Of a stretch of DNA of 37,598 nt, positions 12,807-20,698 are shown piece after piece (the stretch's first letter is position 1; each line of letters begins with the position of its first letter). Made by a program: the position numbers and the translations under genes. Under the pieces are notes generated by a model. The model saw only the letters and a program-made list of their open reading frames with translations, was not told where the DNA came from and did no database searches. This DNA comes from a virus: positions 1 to 37,598 of IMG/VR virus record IMGVR_UViG_3300017824_000026, one strand, 5' to 3'.

Positions 12807-13460
12807 TTAAAAAGTGGAGTCTGCTTCCACGGCAACGTAGTAAACCAGATCGCTCGAAGCTGATTGAATGCGAGAGATTTTACGAGAGGACAAACTTACC
12901 TGATAGTCTCCAGGAAGCATCTTCAAGTTCTCTACTTTCAAGTTCACTTTGAACGTCTTATCGGTTGCGCCTACATCTGCGCTGTAAGAGTTACCAGTGG
13001 CATTCTTTTTGTCACCGACAACAATACTCATAACGCTACCGTCGCCAACAACTGCTACATCTGATGCACGTAGGACAGAAGCAGTTTTATGAATCATACC
13101 TAACATAGAAGCAGTCATCGTAAAGTCAATGTCAGACTCAGGGAATGTGATCGACTTTTGAGGAACGGTAAGGACAGAAGGATCTGCTGCAAAGTACTTG
13201 ATGCTGTTTGAACCTTCTTGAATCGTAACATACTTCTCTTGGAAAGTTAGTTCAGGATCATCGAACAGCGACATCGCACCAAGGAATTCATTCAAGTCGT
13301 AGATACCAAAGTCAGGGAATGATTCACCGACAGTAGCATCAGCCATGATGTTCTTTTGTGCAGAGATGGTTGAAAGTTTATTACCTTCTTTGAGAAGAAT
13401 GTTGGAGTTGATTCCAGCAAAGTTCTTAAAGAGAGCGAGTGTTTCTTTAGATAGTTTCAT
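12807..13460 (-). CDS. 45: gp45 sliding clamp
   Basis: A 217-aa processivity clamp (T4 gp45 is 228 aa). It opens MKLSKETLALFKNFAGINSNILLKEGN and has the beta-rich, motif-poor pattern of gp45, with conserved DFGIYDLNEFL and LPGDYQVSLSSRKISRI segments. The trimer tethers gp43 and in T4 also activates late transcription with gp55 and gp33. It has a dedicated promoter (13489-13517) and an AAGGG site before ATG 13460. The 115-nt gap to gp44 may hold a regulatory RNA or small ORF. Confidence 0.97.
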   Translation of the reverse strand: MKLSKETLALFKNFAGINSNILLKEGNKLSTISAQKNIMADATVGESFPDFGIYDLNEFLGAMSLFDDPELTFQEKYVTIQEGSNSIKYFAADPSVLTVPQKSITFPESDIDFTMTASMLGMIHKTASVLRASDVAVVGDGSVMSIVVGDKKNATGNSYSADVGATDKTFKVNLKVENLKMLPGDYQVSLSSRKISRIQSASSDLVYYVAVEADSTF

Positions 13461-13488
13461 AATTTACCCTTTTCAATTTTGTAGATGT

Positions 13489-13517
13489 ATTATACATCAT
13501 ATTACATTGTATGTCAA
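13489..13517 (-). promoter_or_regulatory. Sigma70-type promoter of the gp45-44-62-regA operon
   Basis: TTGACA (13512-13517) - 17 nt - TATAAT (13489-13494) on the minus strand. The transcribed start contains ACATCTACAAAATTGAAA, nearly the same as at 15282 and 16586. The -35 box overlaps the stop of the peroxiredoxin gene. Confidence 0.88.
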
Positions 13518-14074
13518 GCGTTCTCAAGATATTCAAGAACTTTTTCAGGGGTAGAGTTTACATATGGATCTGTCTCACAATTGTTCATGATTCCATCCTC
13601 TGCACCCATATATTCAATAATTCCATCGTTGACCACCATAGCATAACGCCATGATCGAACACCGAAACCCAAGTTATCTTTTGCTACCAAAGCACCCATT
13701 CCAGCAGTAAACTTACCAGAACCATCAGGGATAAACTTGATGTTCTTAACCTTTTGATGGATCATCCACTGGCGCATAACGAATGTATCGTTAACAGAAA
13801 TAACGTATACCTCATCAACACCTAAGGATTTCATCTTGTCATAATTTTGTTCGAATCCAGGAACCTGAAAAGTCGAACATGTTGGTGTGAATGCGCCTGG
13901 AAGTGAGAATACTACGACACGTTTACCAGAAAAGATATCTGCTGTCGAGAGTTCTTTCCACTCAAAGGGATTTTCTCCACCGTTTGTTTCGTCCACATAA
14001 CAGATATCTTTACCATCTGTGCGAACACGGTACAGAAAATTTGTTTGTGGAACACCATCACCAACTCCAATCAT
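13514..14074 (-). CDS. Peroxiredoxin (Prx5/AhpC-TSA type)
   Basis: A 186-aa thiol peroxidase. The peroxidatic motif is PGAFTPTCS with Cys66, the hallmark P-x3-T-x2-C, and the helper arginine is probably in GVRSWRYAMVV. SLPGAFTPTCSTFQVPGFEQ and VYVISVNDTFVMRQW are typical of the Prx5/hybrid class. A second cysteine (NNCETD) near residue 168 could resolve the disulfide. It would detoxify H2O2 or organic peroxides during infection, perhaps with the phage thioredoxin as reductant (inference). GGAG precedes ATG 14074. Confidence 0.93.
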   Translation of the reverse strand: MIGVGDGVPQTNFLYRVRTDGKDICYVDETNGGENPFEWKELSTADIFSGKRVVVFSLPGAFTPTCSTFQVPGFEQNYDKMKSLGVDEVYVISVNDTFVMRQWMIHQKVKNIKFIPDGSGKFTAGMGALVAKDNLGFGVRSWRYAMVVNDGIIEYMGAEDGIMNNCETDPYVNSTPEKVLEYLENA

Positions 14075-14083
14075 ATATTACTC

Positions 14084-14359
14084 CTACTTGTTATGATCTT
14101 GATCATGTGTATGTAATGCGATCAAGGCATAATGTAAGACCTTCAATAGATCTTTACGATTAAACCCTTCTTTCTTACCATAACGTTGAGTATACTTGAT
14201 AACATTTCCTAGACAGAAACCCATGCCGTGACCACTATCGATAATAAACTCAGTTGTCTGAATATTATTTTGCGAATAATGTTCGCCATAAGTTGAATCA
14301 ACATATTCTTGAAGTTCCTTAATCAAAGAATCTTCACTATATTTGTAGTCTATTGTCAT
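14084..14359 (-). CDS. DUF3310-like small protein
   Basis: A 91-aa protein whose core GMGFCLGNVIKYTQRYGKKEGFNRKDLLKVLHYALIAL matches the DUF3310 pattern GNVIKYxxRxGKKxxxxxDLxKxxxY. The family includes T7 gp1.7, described as a nucleotide kinase, and is widespread in phages. The N-terminal half (LQEYVDSTYGEHYS) is variable. GGAG precedes ATG 14359, and the gene ends 10 nt before the peroxiredoxin start, so they share a transcript. Biochemical activity here is inferred only from the family. Confidence 0.72.
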   Translation of the reverse strand: MTIDYKYSEDSLIKELQEYVDSTYGEHYSQNNIQTTEFIIDSGHGMGFCLGNVIKYTQRYGKKEGFNRKDLLKVLHYALIALHTHDQDHNK

Positions 14360-14373
14360 ATACTCTCCTAATG

Positions 14374-14404
14374 ATAAAAGAGGAGGGGGAAAGAATTCCC
14401 CCTC
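14374..14404 (-). terminator. Rho-independent terminator
   Basis: A perfect 9-bp stem GAGGGGGAA/TTCCCCCTC with a 4-nt loop, followed on the minus strand by CTCTTTTATC. It lies directly after the HTH gene. Confidence 0.82.
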
Positions 14405-14422
14405 TCACCAATTTCTCTCTAA

Positions 14423-14692
14423 TTAACGAGAGAAGACGTCTGCACCAAAGAGGGCTGCAGCTGCTGCGACCATCTTACGTGATGGTTGACCCAAGCGATA
14501 CTTGGTCACGACAGAACCGTCTGATAGTTTAGCGTCATTACCGTAGATCGCAAAGCCAGCGTTACGTAGTGTACGAACTGCTTCATGCGGATTCTTTAGA
14601 GAATACGTGCTAGCAATTTGTTTAGCCGTAAGGATACGACCAGATTTAAATGCCGTCAGTAGCTTGTCAGTTTTCGATTCAGTTTTACTCAT
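14423..14692 (-). CDS. Winged-helix/HTH-like small protein, 89 aa
   Basis: Residues 10-70 read as a winged helix: DKLLTAFKSGRILTAKQIASTYSL (helices 1-2), HEAVRTLRNAGFAIYGN (recognition helix), then a beta wing with VVTKYRLGQPSRKM. The C-terminus is Ala-rich. Marine T4-like phages often carry such a DNA-binding protein, presumably for transcriptional control, but the targets are unknown. GGAG lies seven bases before ATG 14692. Terminators on both sides make it monocistronic or a terminal gene. Confidence 0.7.
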   Translation of the reverse strand: MSKTESKTDKLLTAFKSGRILTAKQIASTYSLKNPHEAVRTLRNAGFAIYGNDAKLSDGSVVTKYRLGQPSRKMVAAAAALFGADVFSR

Positions 14693-14721
14693 ATAATATC
14701 TCCATGATATGCCATCATAAC

Positions 14722-14760
14722 AAAAAAATCCAGAGGGTGGGATGGCTCAACACCCTCTGG
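14722..14760 (-). terminator. Strong rho-independent terminator
   Basis: CCAGAGGGTG/CACCCTCTGG (10 bp) with an 11-nt loop, followed by ATTTTTTTG on the minus strand. It ends the transcript of the 159-aa gene. Confidence 0.92.
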
Positions 14761-14770
14761 TTAAACAGAA

Positions 14771-15250
14771 TTAATAGTAGTTGGAAGTATCCACGCCTAC
14801 ATCAATTCCAGCTTCACGACAGATGTCGCTGAAGTCATTGTTGAAGTCGTAATCTTCGACTTCCAAAGACTCATCAATGATTTTCTGAAGACGATTTTCT
14901 TCAGGATCTACAGTCACGATGGTCTTTGCAGCAAGGGAAGCAACCTTAGCCTTTGCTGCTTTAACAGGGTTAGAACGAATTGTCTCGTCTCGAGCGAACG
15001 ATGAGAGTTCAGCTTCTGAGGGAATTGGCAACTGGTACTGACCTCGAGCGATCTTGTTCTTAGCGAACAACCAGTTAGGGTAACCAATCTTTTCACCCTT
15101 CTTACCTTCTCGCTGGTCACGCAATTCGTAATAAATCGCAGCGCATTCTTTCAGCGTGATGGTAGGATCAGTTTTGTATTGTGGGCTATGCTCAATGACA
15201 GCAATCACAAAACGCTTCTGGGCACGAGACAAGGTATCAAATTTCAACAT
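14771..15250 (-). CDS. Hypothetical protein sharing the CobS-like N-terminal domain, 159 aa
   Basis: An N-terminal helix-rich region followed by IGYPNWLFAKNKIARGQYQLP, which parallels KYPLWLMANKVGRGLYAID in the adjacent CobS-like protein. The shared pattern is YPxWLxxxNKxxRGxY. There is no ATPase domain; instead it has an Ala/Lys-rich linker and an acidic C-terminus (VEDYDFNNDFSDICREAG). It could be a partner or adaptor of the AAA+ protein, or a free-standing copy of its N-terminal domain. GGAG precedes ATG 15250. Its promoter and initially transcribed sequence are nearly identical to those of the CobS-like gene. Confidence 0.7.
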   Translation of the reverse strand: MLKFDTLSRAQKRFVIAVIEHSPQYKTDPTITLKECAAIYYELRDQREGKKGEKIGYPNWLFAKNKIARGQYQLPIPSEAELSSFARDETIRSNPVKAAKAKVASLAAKTIVTVDPEENRLQKIIDESLEVEDYDFNNDFSDICREAGIDVGVDTSNYY

Positions 15251-15281
15251 AATGTATTCTCCATTTCAAGTTTGTAGATGT

Positions 15282-15310
15282 ATTATACACCATAAAATCC
15301 AAAAAGTCAA
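15282..15310 (-). promoter_or_regulatory. Sigma70-type promoter with conserved leader
   Basis: TTGACT (15305-15310) - 17 nt - TATAAT (15282-15287) on the minus strand, then ACATCTACAAACTTGAAA leading into GGAG. It drives the 159-aa gene. Confidence 0.88.
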
Positions 15311-15340
15311 CAACTATTTGCATCTTTTTTCAAGTATTTT

Positions 15341-15376
15341 CCTCTGTAAAATCAACAACTTACGACTCTACAGAGG
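15341..15376 (-). repeat. Inverted repeat downstream of the CobS-like gene
   Basis: CCTCTGTA/TACAGAGG (8 bp, 20-nt loop) with no T-tract on either side, so it is a poor intrinsic terminator. Its interior on the minus strand contains GTAAGTTGTTGA, also found in the terminator loop at 7285-7314 and just upstream of several -35 boxes. Confidence 0.5.
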
Positions 15377-15384
15377 AATAACCC

Positions 15385-16554
15385 TTAATATGGTATGTTA
15401 TTCTCCTCAACTTCAGGTTCTGCAGCAGGGATTTCGTTATACGACTCTTCAGGAGTCGCTGCAGGGTTTGCTACAGCATCGTACAGAGACATAAATGCTT
15501 GCTTAGTCGATGTATCGAAACGATTGCAGCAGAGTTCAACAGCTTTAGTCTTTTCTCGGAAGATGGAGTATGCACGAACGATATGAGTCAGACGCCGAGT
15601 AGTGATAGTTTCATCCACGCCACCATCATCGAACGTTTTGCGAATCGCTTCAGCCCACTTTACAAGTGTCTCTGAATACTCTACATCCAAACAATCGTAG
15701 TGAGTCATAAGGTTCTGGACGATCTTGATCTCAGTACGAGATCCAGGATATTCCTGATCAAACGTAACAGCGAATCGTTCCAAGAATGCTTCGTTCAGTA
15801 CGTTTGTACCGATGTAACGACCATCGTCAGAACCTTTACCTTTGGTGTTCGCTGTAGCGATGATGTTGAAACCAGCTGCAGGAACAATCATCTCGTTGTT
15901 GAGTTTGAAATAGTATGGCTTACCTTCAAGGATAGGCTGCAGACACAAGAGAGTGTTCGCAGAGCCAGCATCAATCTCGTCCAGAAGGAGGGTTGTACCA
16001 GTACGCATTGCGATAAGAACTGGACCTTCGACCACTTGAATGTTTCCATCCACCAAAGTCTTCGAGCCGATGAGTTGTTCTTCATCTGTCATCATGTTGA
16101 GGTTAACACGAATCAGAGGACGCTTCTGCTTTGCGCAGATTTGTTCGATCATGGTTGATTTACCATTACCAGTTGGACCACTGATGTAGGCAGGGTAGAA
16201 GATCTTAGACTTAATAATGTTCTCAAGATCTTTGTAGTTACCGAAAGGTACAAAGTTTTTATCCACAGCAGGGATCAATGCTTTAGTGTCTGAATAATCC
16301 ACAATAAATGACTCACTAACAGGTTCTTGTTTTAGGGCAAGGTTGCCGACGACAGCAGCACCACCATCAATAGCATACAAGCCACGCCCAACTTTGTTAG
16401 CCATCAGCCACAAAGGATATTTGGTGGTGTTCATCGCACCCATCACTTCCACAAGTTGTGGACGACTGACACGACCAGAAGATTTCAGATCAGGAAACAT
16501 CTCATACATCTTAGTTTCAAAATCTGTAACGAATTGAGTATCACGCTTTGCCAT
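15385..16554 (-). CDS. cobS: CobS/MoxR-like AAA+ ATPase
   Basis: A 389-aa AAA+ protein. The N-terminal domain (residues 1-62) has the YPxWLxxxNKxxRGxY motif. The ATPase core has Walker A GPTGNGKS (126-133) and Walker B LLLDEID (189-195), followed by FNIIATANTKGKG (sensor 1) and LNEAFLERFAV with the arginine finger. CobS-type proteins are annotated as cobaltochelatase subunits and are common in T4-like cyanophages. The presence of the AAA+/VWA pair without the large CobN chelatase subunit argues against a complete chelatase. It more likely works as a MoxR-like chaperone with the CobT-like protein. The tail (EPEVEENNIPY) is acidic. GGAG precedes ATG 16554. Confidence 0.88.
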   Translation of the reverse strand: MAKRDTQFVTDFETKMYEMFPDLKSSGRVSRPQLVEVMGAMNTTKYPLWLMANKVGRGLYAIDGGAAVVGNLALKQEPVSESFIVDYSDTKALIPAVDKNFVPFGNYKDLENIIKSKIFYPAYISGPTGNGKSTMIEQICAKQKRPLIRVNLNMMTDEEQLIGSKTLVDGNIQVVEGPVLIAMRTGTTLLLDEIDAGSANTLLCLQPILEGKPYYFKLNNEMIVPAAGFNIIATANTKGKGSDDGRYIGTNVLNEAFLERFAVTFDQEYPGSRTEIKIVQNLMTHYDCLDVEYSETLVKWAEAIRKTFDDGGVDETITTRRLTHIVRAYSIFREKTKAVELCCNRFDTSTKQAFMSLYDAVANPAATPEESYNEIPAAEPEVEENNIPY

Positions 16555-16585
16555 AATATAGACTCCATTTCAAGTTTGTAGATGT

Positions 16586-16614
16586 ATTATACATCAGTTT
16601 TTACAAAAAGTCAA
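16586..16614 (-). promoter_or_regulatory. Sigma70-type promoter of the CobS-like gene
   Basis: TTGACT (16609-16614) - 17 nt - TATAAT (16586-16591) on the minus strand, with the conserved ACATCTACAAACTTGAAA leader. Confidence 0.88.
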
Positions 16615-16629
16615 CAACTTTTTTCACTT

Positions 16630-18885
16630 TTACGCAATTAAATCAACGAATCGTGTCAGAAGAACACGAGAGGTTTTCTTCGTATTCAGAAACTTGGAGA
16701 AGTTTCTTGCAAGTCTAGTAGAGGTCATATCAGAAGTTGCATTCAATTCTTCGATAGTGATCTTCTGTTTGTTTCGTGGAACCAGAAAGAATTCGTCTCG
16801 TCCAGTACCTGTGAGCGAATAGTACCCTTTGTCCTTGAATGAAGCACGAACATTGGTCAGTTCTTTATCTGCCTTCCAAGTATCAGCCCAACTCAGGTTT
16901 TTATTGACCATAAAACCATCTCGAATAGAACTACGATTTGATTCAACGATGTAATAACCCATAGTGGTAACACCCCAACGATCCTTGATCATCTTGTTCA
17001 ACATGATTGTCTGAGCATATGAATCGTTAGTCATTTCATATGTTTTTTGGGTAGTACGATCAGTGATGAAGTGGCGACATTTGTATGCCACACCATCAAC
17101 ATAATTTCTGTTATGCAAACTACCATTTTCAGTATGCAGGTTCGAACCTGCACCATCAGAAAGGGTAATCAATGAAACTTTCTCTGCAGATGTTTCTTTG
17201 ATAAAGTCACCCATGTATGTATAAACCCAAGCCAGTGCTTCATTCAGAGGTGTTTGTGCAAGACCATATCCACGGCTCATGAAAAATCTCCAGTCTTTCA
17301 ATCTGCGTGTCATAGTATTGAATTCGCTGCTAGTCATCTTACTTGACAGCAGTTCCAACATATTGAAGTCGAAAGAGGACACATTAATATAGGGAGCAGT
17401 GCCAGCGTCTTTATTATAATCTTTCTCACGCTGTGCAGAATACTTTTCGTACGCAGCTTTGTATTTCTCTAAACCAATGTTTTCAGCATGGGACATATTA
17501 CGGTATCCATTGGTAAATGCTAAGACTTTGTATGGAATCTTGGCACGGTTGCAGAACATAGCAAGGTTAATGACCTGCGATAGTGTGTCCCTAATAATGC
17601 GATCCATAGAACCTGACCAGTCCACAAGAATCATCATAGCGTGGTTCTTACCTTCAGGAAGGATAGTGATGCGTTTGAACAGATCGTCTTTGATTTTATA
17701 ACCATAGATTTTACCCATGTTCAAAGATCCTGACTTTGAAGTCTGTGCACGTTTGAATAGCTGTGCAGACTTCTTCATCTCAAACTCTTTAACCATGTAG
17801 TTGACTACATTTTGAGAATCACGAATGAATTGATCATACTCAGCATCAACTTTCTCATTCATCTCGTCATATCCAGAGCGGAATTTCTCAAGATCAGTTT
17901 CGTTAATAACATTTTTATAAGAAACGACAGGAGAGATATAATACTCACCGAATTCCCAGTTGATGTATTGGGTATTCATATCAGCTGCTTCTTCAAGACG
18001 TGCGTCCATCGCTTTCTGAGTTTTTGCTTCTAAAGAATCTTTGGTGTAATCAGATTCTTCATCTAACTCATTATATGAATCCAAAGGTGCAAATGTTTCA
18101 GGAGTGGAATCTCTGTCGATAGTACCTTCATCTAAATGGTTTTTGTTATCAGGGGCTGGGGTAGTCCCAGATCCAAAATCATCTTCAGTCTGGTCGTATG
18201 AGTCATCATATTCTGTGTCGTCTTCATACATTTCAGAATCCGCATCATCATAATCTTCTTCTTGAGCATCCTCTTCCATTTCACCATTCTCGATAGCGAT
18301 ACGCAATAGTTCTTCTTGTTCTTCACGCTCTGCATCACGCTTTGCTTTAGCCCAAGCAAAAATATCGTTAGCAAGTTTGACAACTTCTGGAATAGTCTCA
18401 AGACGTTCAGCACGTTGGATAAAGTTACGCTCATCAGAGTCGAAAGTAACTTTGCTGGACAATCCTACTTTGAACCACAAATTGATTCTGTCAATAAGAA
18501 TTTGTTCGTTGACATTACCGTCCACGTCAAAGAAATTCTTTTCGTTGATTTGGCGATAGCCTTCAGCCATACGGCGACGAAGTCCAGGATATTTGCGCTT
18601 GATTAACTTTTCAATACGAACATCTTCGAGGACGTTCATGTAGCCACGCAAAGAAGGGTTTTGTTTGATTGGTGCGCTGTACTGATCATTGTCAGTATAA
18701 AGCGCATGCCCTACCTCGTGTGCGATCAACATGTCTTCAATCTCTGGAGACATATCTTTCCACATAGGAAGGGTAAGAACACGGGATTTTACATCAAAGG
18801 ATGCTGTCGAAACGTTAGACCGAACTACAGTAACGTTTTCTGTAGCCAGTAGTTTCGCAGAAAGATCAGAAGCAATAACAGTCAT
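16630..18885 (-). CDS. cobT: CobT-like metallopeptidase/VWA-domain protein
   Basis: A 751-aa protein in three parts. The N-terminal part carries HEVGH (56-60) and then VLEDVRIEKLIKRKYPGLRRR (from about 85), the zinc-peptidase-like HExxH...E pattern seen in CobT-type proteins. Residues about 185-300 are an acidic, low-complexity linker. The C-terminal VWA domain has the MIDAS motif VDWSGS (421-426) and LITLSDGAG. AAA+/VWA pairs remodel or activate metalloproteins in bacteria. In T4-like phages the pair is frequent but its target is unknown. It has its own promoter (18912-18940) and GGAG before ATG 18885, next to the AAA+ partner, but is expressed as a separate unit. Confidence 0.85.
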   Translation of the reverse strand: MTVIASDLSAKLLATENVTVVRSNVSTASFDVKSRVLTLPMWKDMSPEIEDMLIAHEVGHALYTDNDQYSAPIKQNPSLRGYMNVLEDVRIEKLIKRKYPGLRRRMAEGYRQINEKNFFDVDGNVNEQILIDRINLWFKVGLSSKVTFDSDERNFIQRAERLETIPEVVKLANDIFAWAKAKRDAEREEQEELLRIAIENGEMEEDAQEEDYDDADSEMYEDDTEYDDSYDQTEDDFGSGTTPAPDNKNHLDEGTIDRDSTPETFAPLDSYNELDEESDYTKDSLEAKTQKAMDARLEEAADMNTQYINWEFGEYYISPVVSYKNVINETDLEKFRSGYDEMNEKVDAEYDQFIRDSQNVVNYMVKEFEMKKSAQLFKRAQTSKSGSLNMGKIYGYKIKDDLFKRITILPEGKNHAMMILVDWSGSMDRIIRDTLSQVINLAMFCNRAKIPYKVLAFTNGYRNMSHAENIGLEKYKAAYEKYSAQREKDYNKDAGTAPYINVSSFDFNMLELLSSKMTSSEFNTMTRRLKDWRFFMSRGYGLAQTPLNEALAWVYTYMGDFIKETSAEKVSLITLSDGAGSNLHTENGSLHNRNYVDGVAYKCRHFITDRTTQKTYEMTNDSYAQTIMLNKMIKDRWGVTTMGYYIVESNRSSIRDGFMVNKNLSWADTWKADKELTNVRASFKDKGYYSLTGTGRDEFFLVPRNKQKITIEELNATSDMTSTRLARNFSKFLNTKKTSRVLLTRFVDLIA

Positions 18886-18911
18886 AATATATCTCCAACG
18901 TTTGTAGATGT

Positions 18912-18940
18912 ATTATACAACACTTCTTAGAAAAAGTCAA
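18912..18940 (-). promoter_or_regulatory. Sigma70-type promoter of the CobT-like gene
   Basis: TTGACT (18935-18940) - 17 nt - TATAAT (18912-18917) on the minus strand, followed by ACATCTACAAACG, a shortened form of the conserved leader. Confidence 0.88.
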
Positions 18941-18979
18941 CAACTTTTTTCAAAAAATTTTATTTTTTATTGCAAAGGG

Positions 18980-20698
18980 TTAGCCAGACGCTATCGTGGA
19001 GAAATCATGCTGCTTCTCAAACTTAATCACAGATCGGAATTTATCAAATAGCTGATCACCCTTGTGACTTATTACAAAGATATTTGTATTCTCTCCAAGA
19101 GATCCCATTAGATTTAAGAAGTAATCTGTTCCAGCGGAATCCAGAGAAGAATCAAAGATCTCATCAAGAATTAGTAAGTTAGTGTTAACAGAGTTTTTCA
19201 TCTTAGCGATCTGTCGCCAAGTGAAAAGAATGGACAAATCAATACGCATCTTTTCTCCTTCTGAGAAACTAGCGTAGGTAAACTCATCACGGAATCGTGA
19301 CTTAACAATCTCATTAAACGATTCGTCTAATTCAAAATGGATATAAGCATCCATAGATTGTAGATATTTATTAATTAACTTATTCATTACAGGAAGGTAT
19401 TCCCGAATGATAGCCGTTTTAATTCCTGTATCTTTTAACAATTGAGAACTAATTTCTTCCATATTTCGTTCTGCAATTAATGTCTTTTTAGAGGCAATTT
19501 TCTGTAATGCCAATTCTGCCAATTCTTTCAGTTTATTCTTTTCAATGTCAATATCAGTTGTTTCTGATTTAGTTTTATTAATCTCGTTTTCAAGTTCTTT
19601 AATTTGTTTATTGACAATTGTTACAGTCTGATTCTTGGTAGATAACTCAATGTTTTTATCAGTGATCTGCTTTTGAATTGCAGCTAGTGCAGCCAAGTCT
19701 TCACGAAGGGTAGTAAGTTTATTCTGTAGATTACCTGATTTGGTATTGAATTCTTTGATCTCGTTTTCAAGTTCATTAACCTTGTTCTGTTTGAATGACA
19801 GATCAAGTTCTTGACTACATGTTGGACAAGAATCGTTCTTTTGATAAAATTCGATATGCTCAGCACACCGATTTTGTTTCTCTTCTAAGATGTTTTGTGC
19901 GCCTGAAGCAATACGCAACTCATCTTCGATAGCACCCTTACCAGTCACACTCTCTGTTAGAGTTTTAATATCCTCTAACAACACATCAATCTCTGCTTGC
20001 GTTTCTTCAATAAGTGCTGTGTTCTGTTTGATCTTACTTTCAACAACTTTAATTGAATCAGTCTTTGCTTTGGAGATAGTCTGAATAAGTGTTTGTTGAG
20101 AATCAACTTTGGTTTTTGCGTTAGAGATTTCAGACTCTACACGAATGATAGCATCTTTGGTAGCACTACCACGCTCTTTCAATAACTGATTCATCGTGCT
20201 GAAGATACGAATGTCTAGGATGTCTTCAATAACATCACGTCTCTGCAGCGGAGAAAGTTGCATGAATGGAACAAATGAAGCAGAACCAAGGATAACAACC
20301 TGTGTGAATGTTTTGTAGTTCAGCTTTAAGATCTGTTGTTCCAACACCTTCTGGTAGTCTTTAACAGCAGCGTCTTGATTGATCAATTCACCGTTCTGCA
20401 TTATGTTAAAAACGTTTGGTTTGATACCACGTTCGATAACATATTTGTTTCTGCCGATGGTAAACTCAACAGTAACCATACAGTTCTTTTGATTGATAGA
20501 GTTGATTAGCTGATTCTTCTTAACGTTTCGGAATGGCTTACCGAACAGAGCAAAACAAAGCGCATCTAGAATGGTGGATTTACCCTCACCGTTCTTACCA
20601 ACAATAAGAGTGGTTGTGGAACGATCTAGTTTTACAGTTGTCTGTGCGTTGCCTGTGGAAAGAAAATTCTTCCACGATACCGAATTAAAAATTATCAT
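18980..20698 (-). CDS. 46: gp46 recombination nuclease ATPase (Rad50/SbcC-like)
   Basis: A 572-aa SMC-type ATPase. Walker A is GKNGEGKS (34-41), the Q-loop is near QVVILGSASFVPFMQL, and the zinc hook is CPTC (291-294) at the apex of two coiled coils. The signature motif is YASFSEGEKMRIDLS, and Walker B/D-loop is NLLILDEIFDSSLDS. With gp47 it resects DNA ends for UvsX-driven recombination and helps degrade host DNA. The start ATG 20698 overlaps the gp47 stop (TAATG). Length and layout match T4 gp46. Confidence 0.98.
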   Translation of the reverse strand: MIIFNSVSWKNFLSTGNAQTTVKLDRSTTTLIVGKNGEGKSTILDALCFALFGKPFRNVKKNQLINSINQKNCMVTVEFTIGRNKYVIERGIKPNVFNIMQNGELINQDAAVKDYQKVLEQQILKLNYKTFTQVVILGSASFVPFMQLSPLQRRDVIEDILDIRIFSTMNQLLKERGSATKDAIIRVESEISNAKTKVDSQQTLIQTISKAKTDSIKVVESKIKQNTALIEETQAEIDVLLEDIKTLTESVTGKGAIEDELRIASGAQNILEEKQNRCAEHIEFYQKNDSCPTCSQELDLSFKQNKVNELENEIKEFNTKSGNLQNKLTTLREDLAALAAIQKQITDKNIELSTKNQTVTIVNKQIKELENEINKTKSETTDIDIEKNKLKELAELALQKIASKKTLIAERNMEEISSQLLKDTGIKTAIIREYLPVMNKLINKYLQSMDAYIHFELDESFNEIVKSRFRDEFTYASFSEGEKMRIDLSILFTWRQIAKMKNSVNTNLLILDEIFDSSLDSAGTDYFLNLMGSLGENTNIFVISHKGDQLFDKFRSVIKFEKQHDFSTIASG

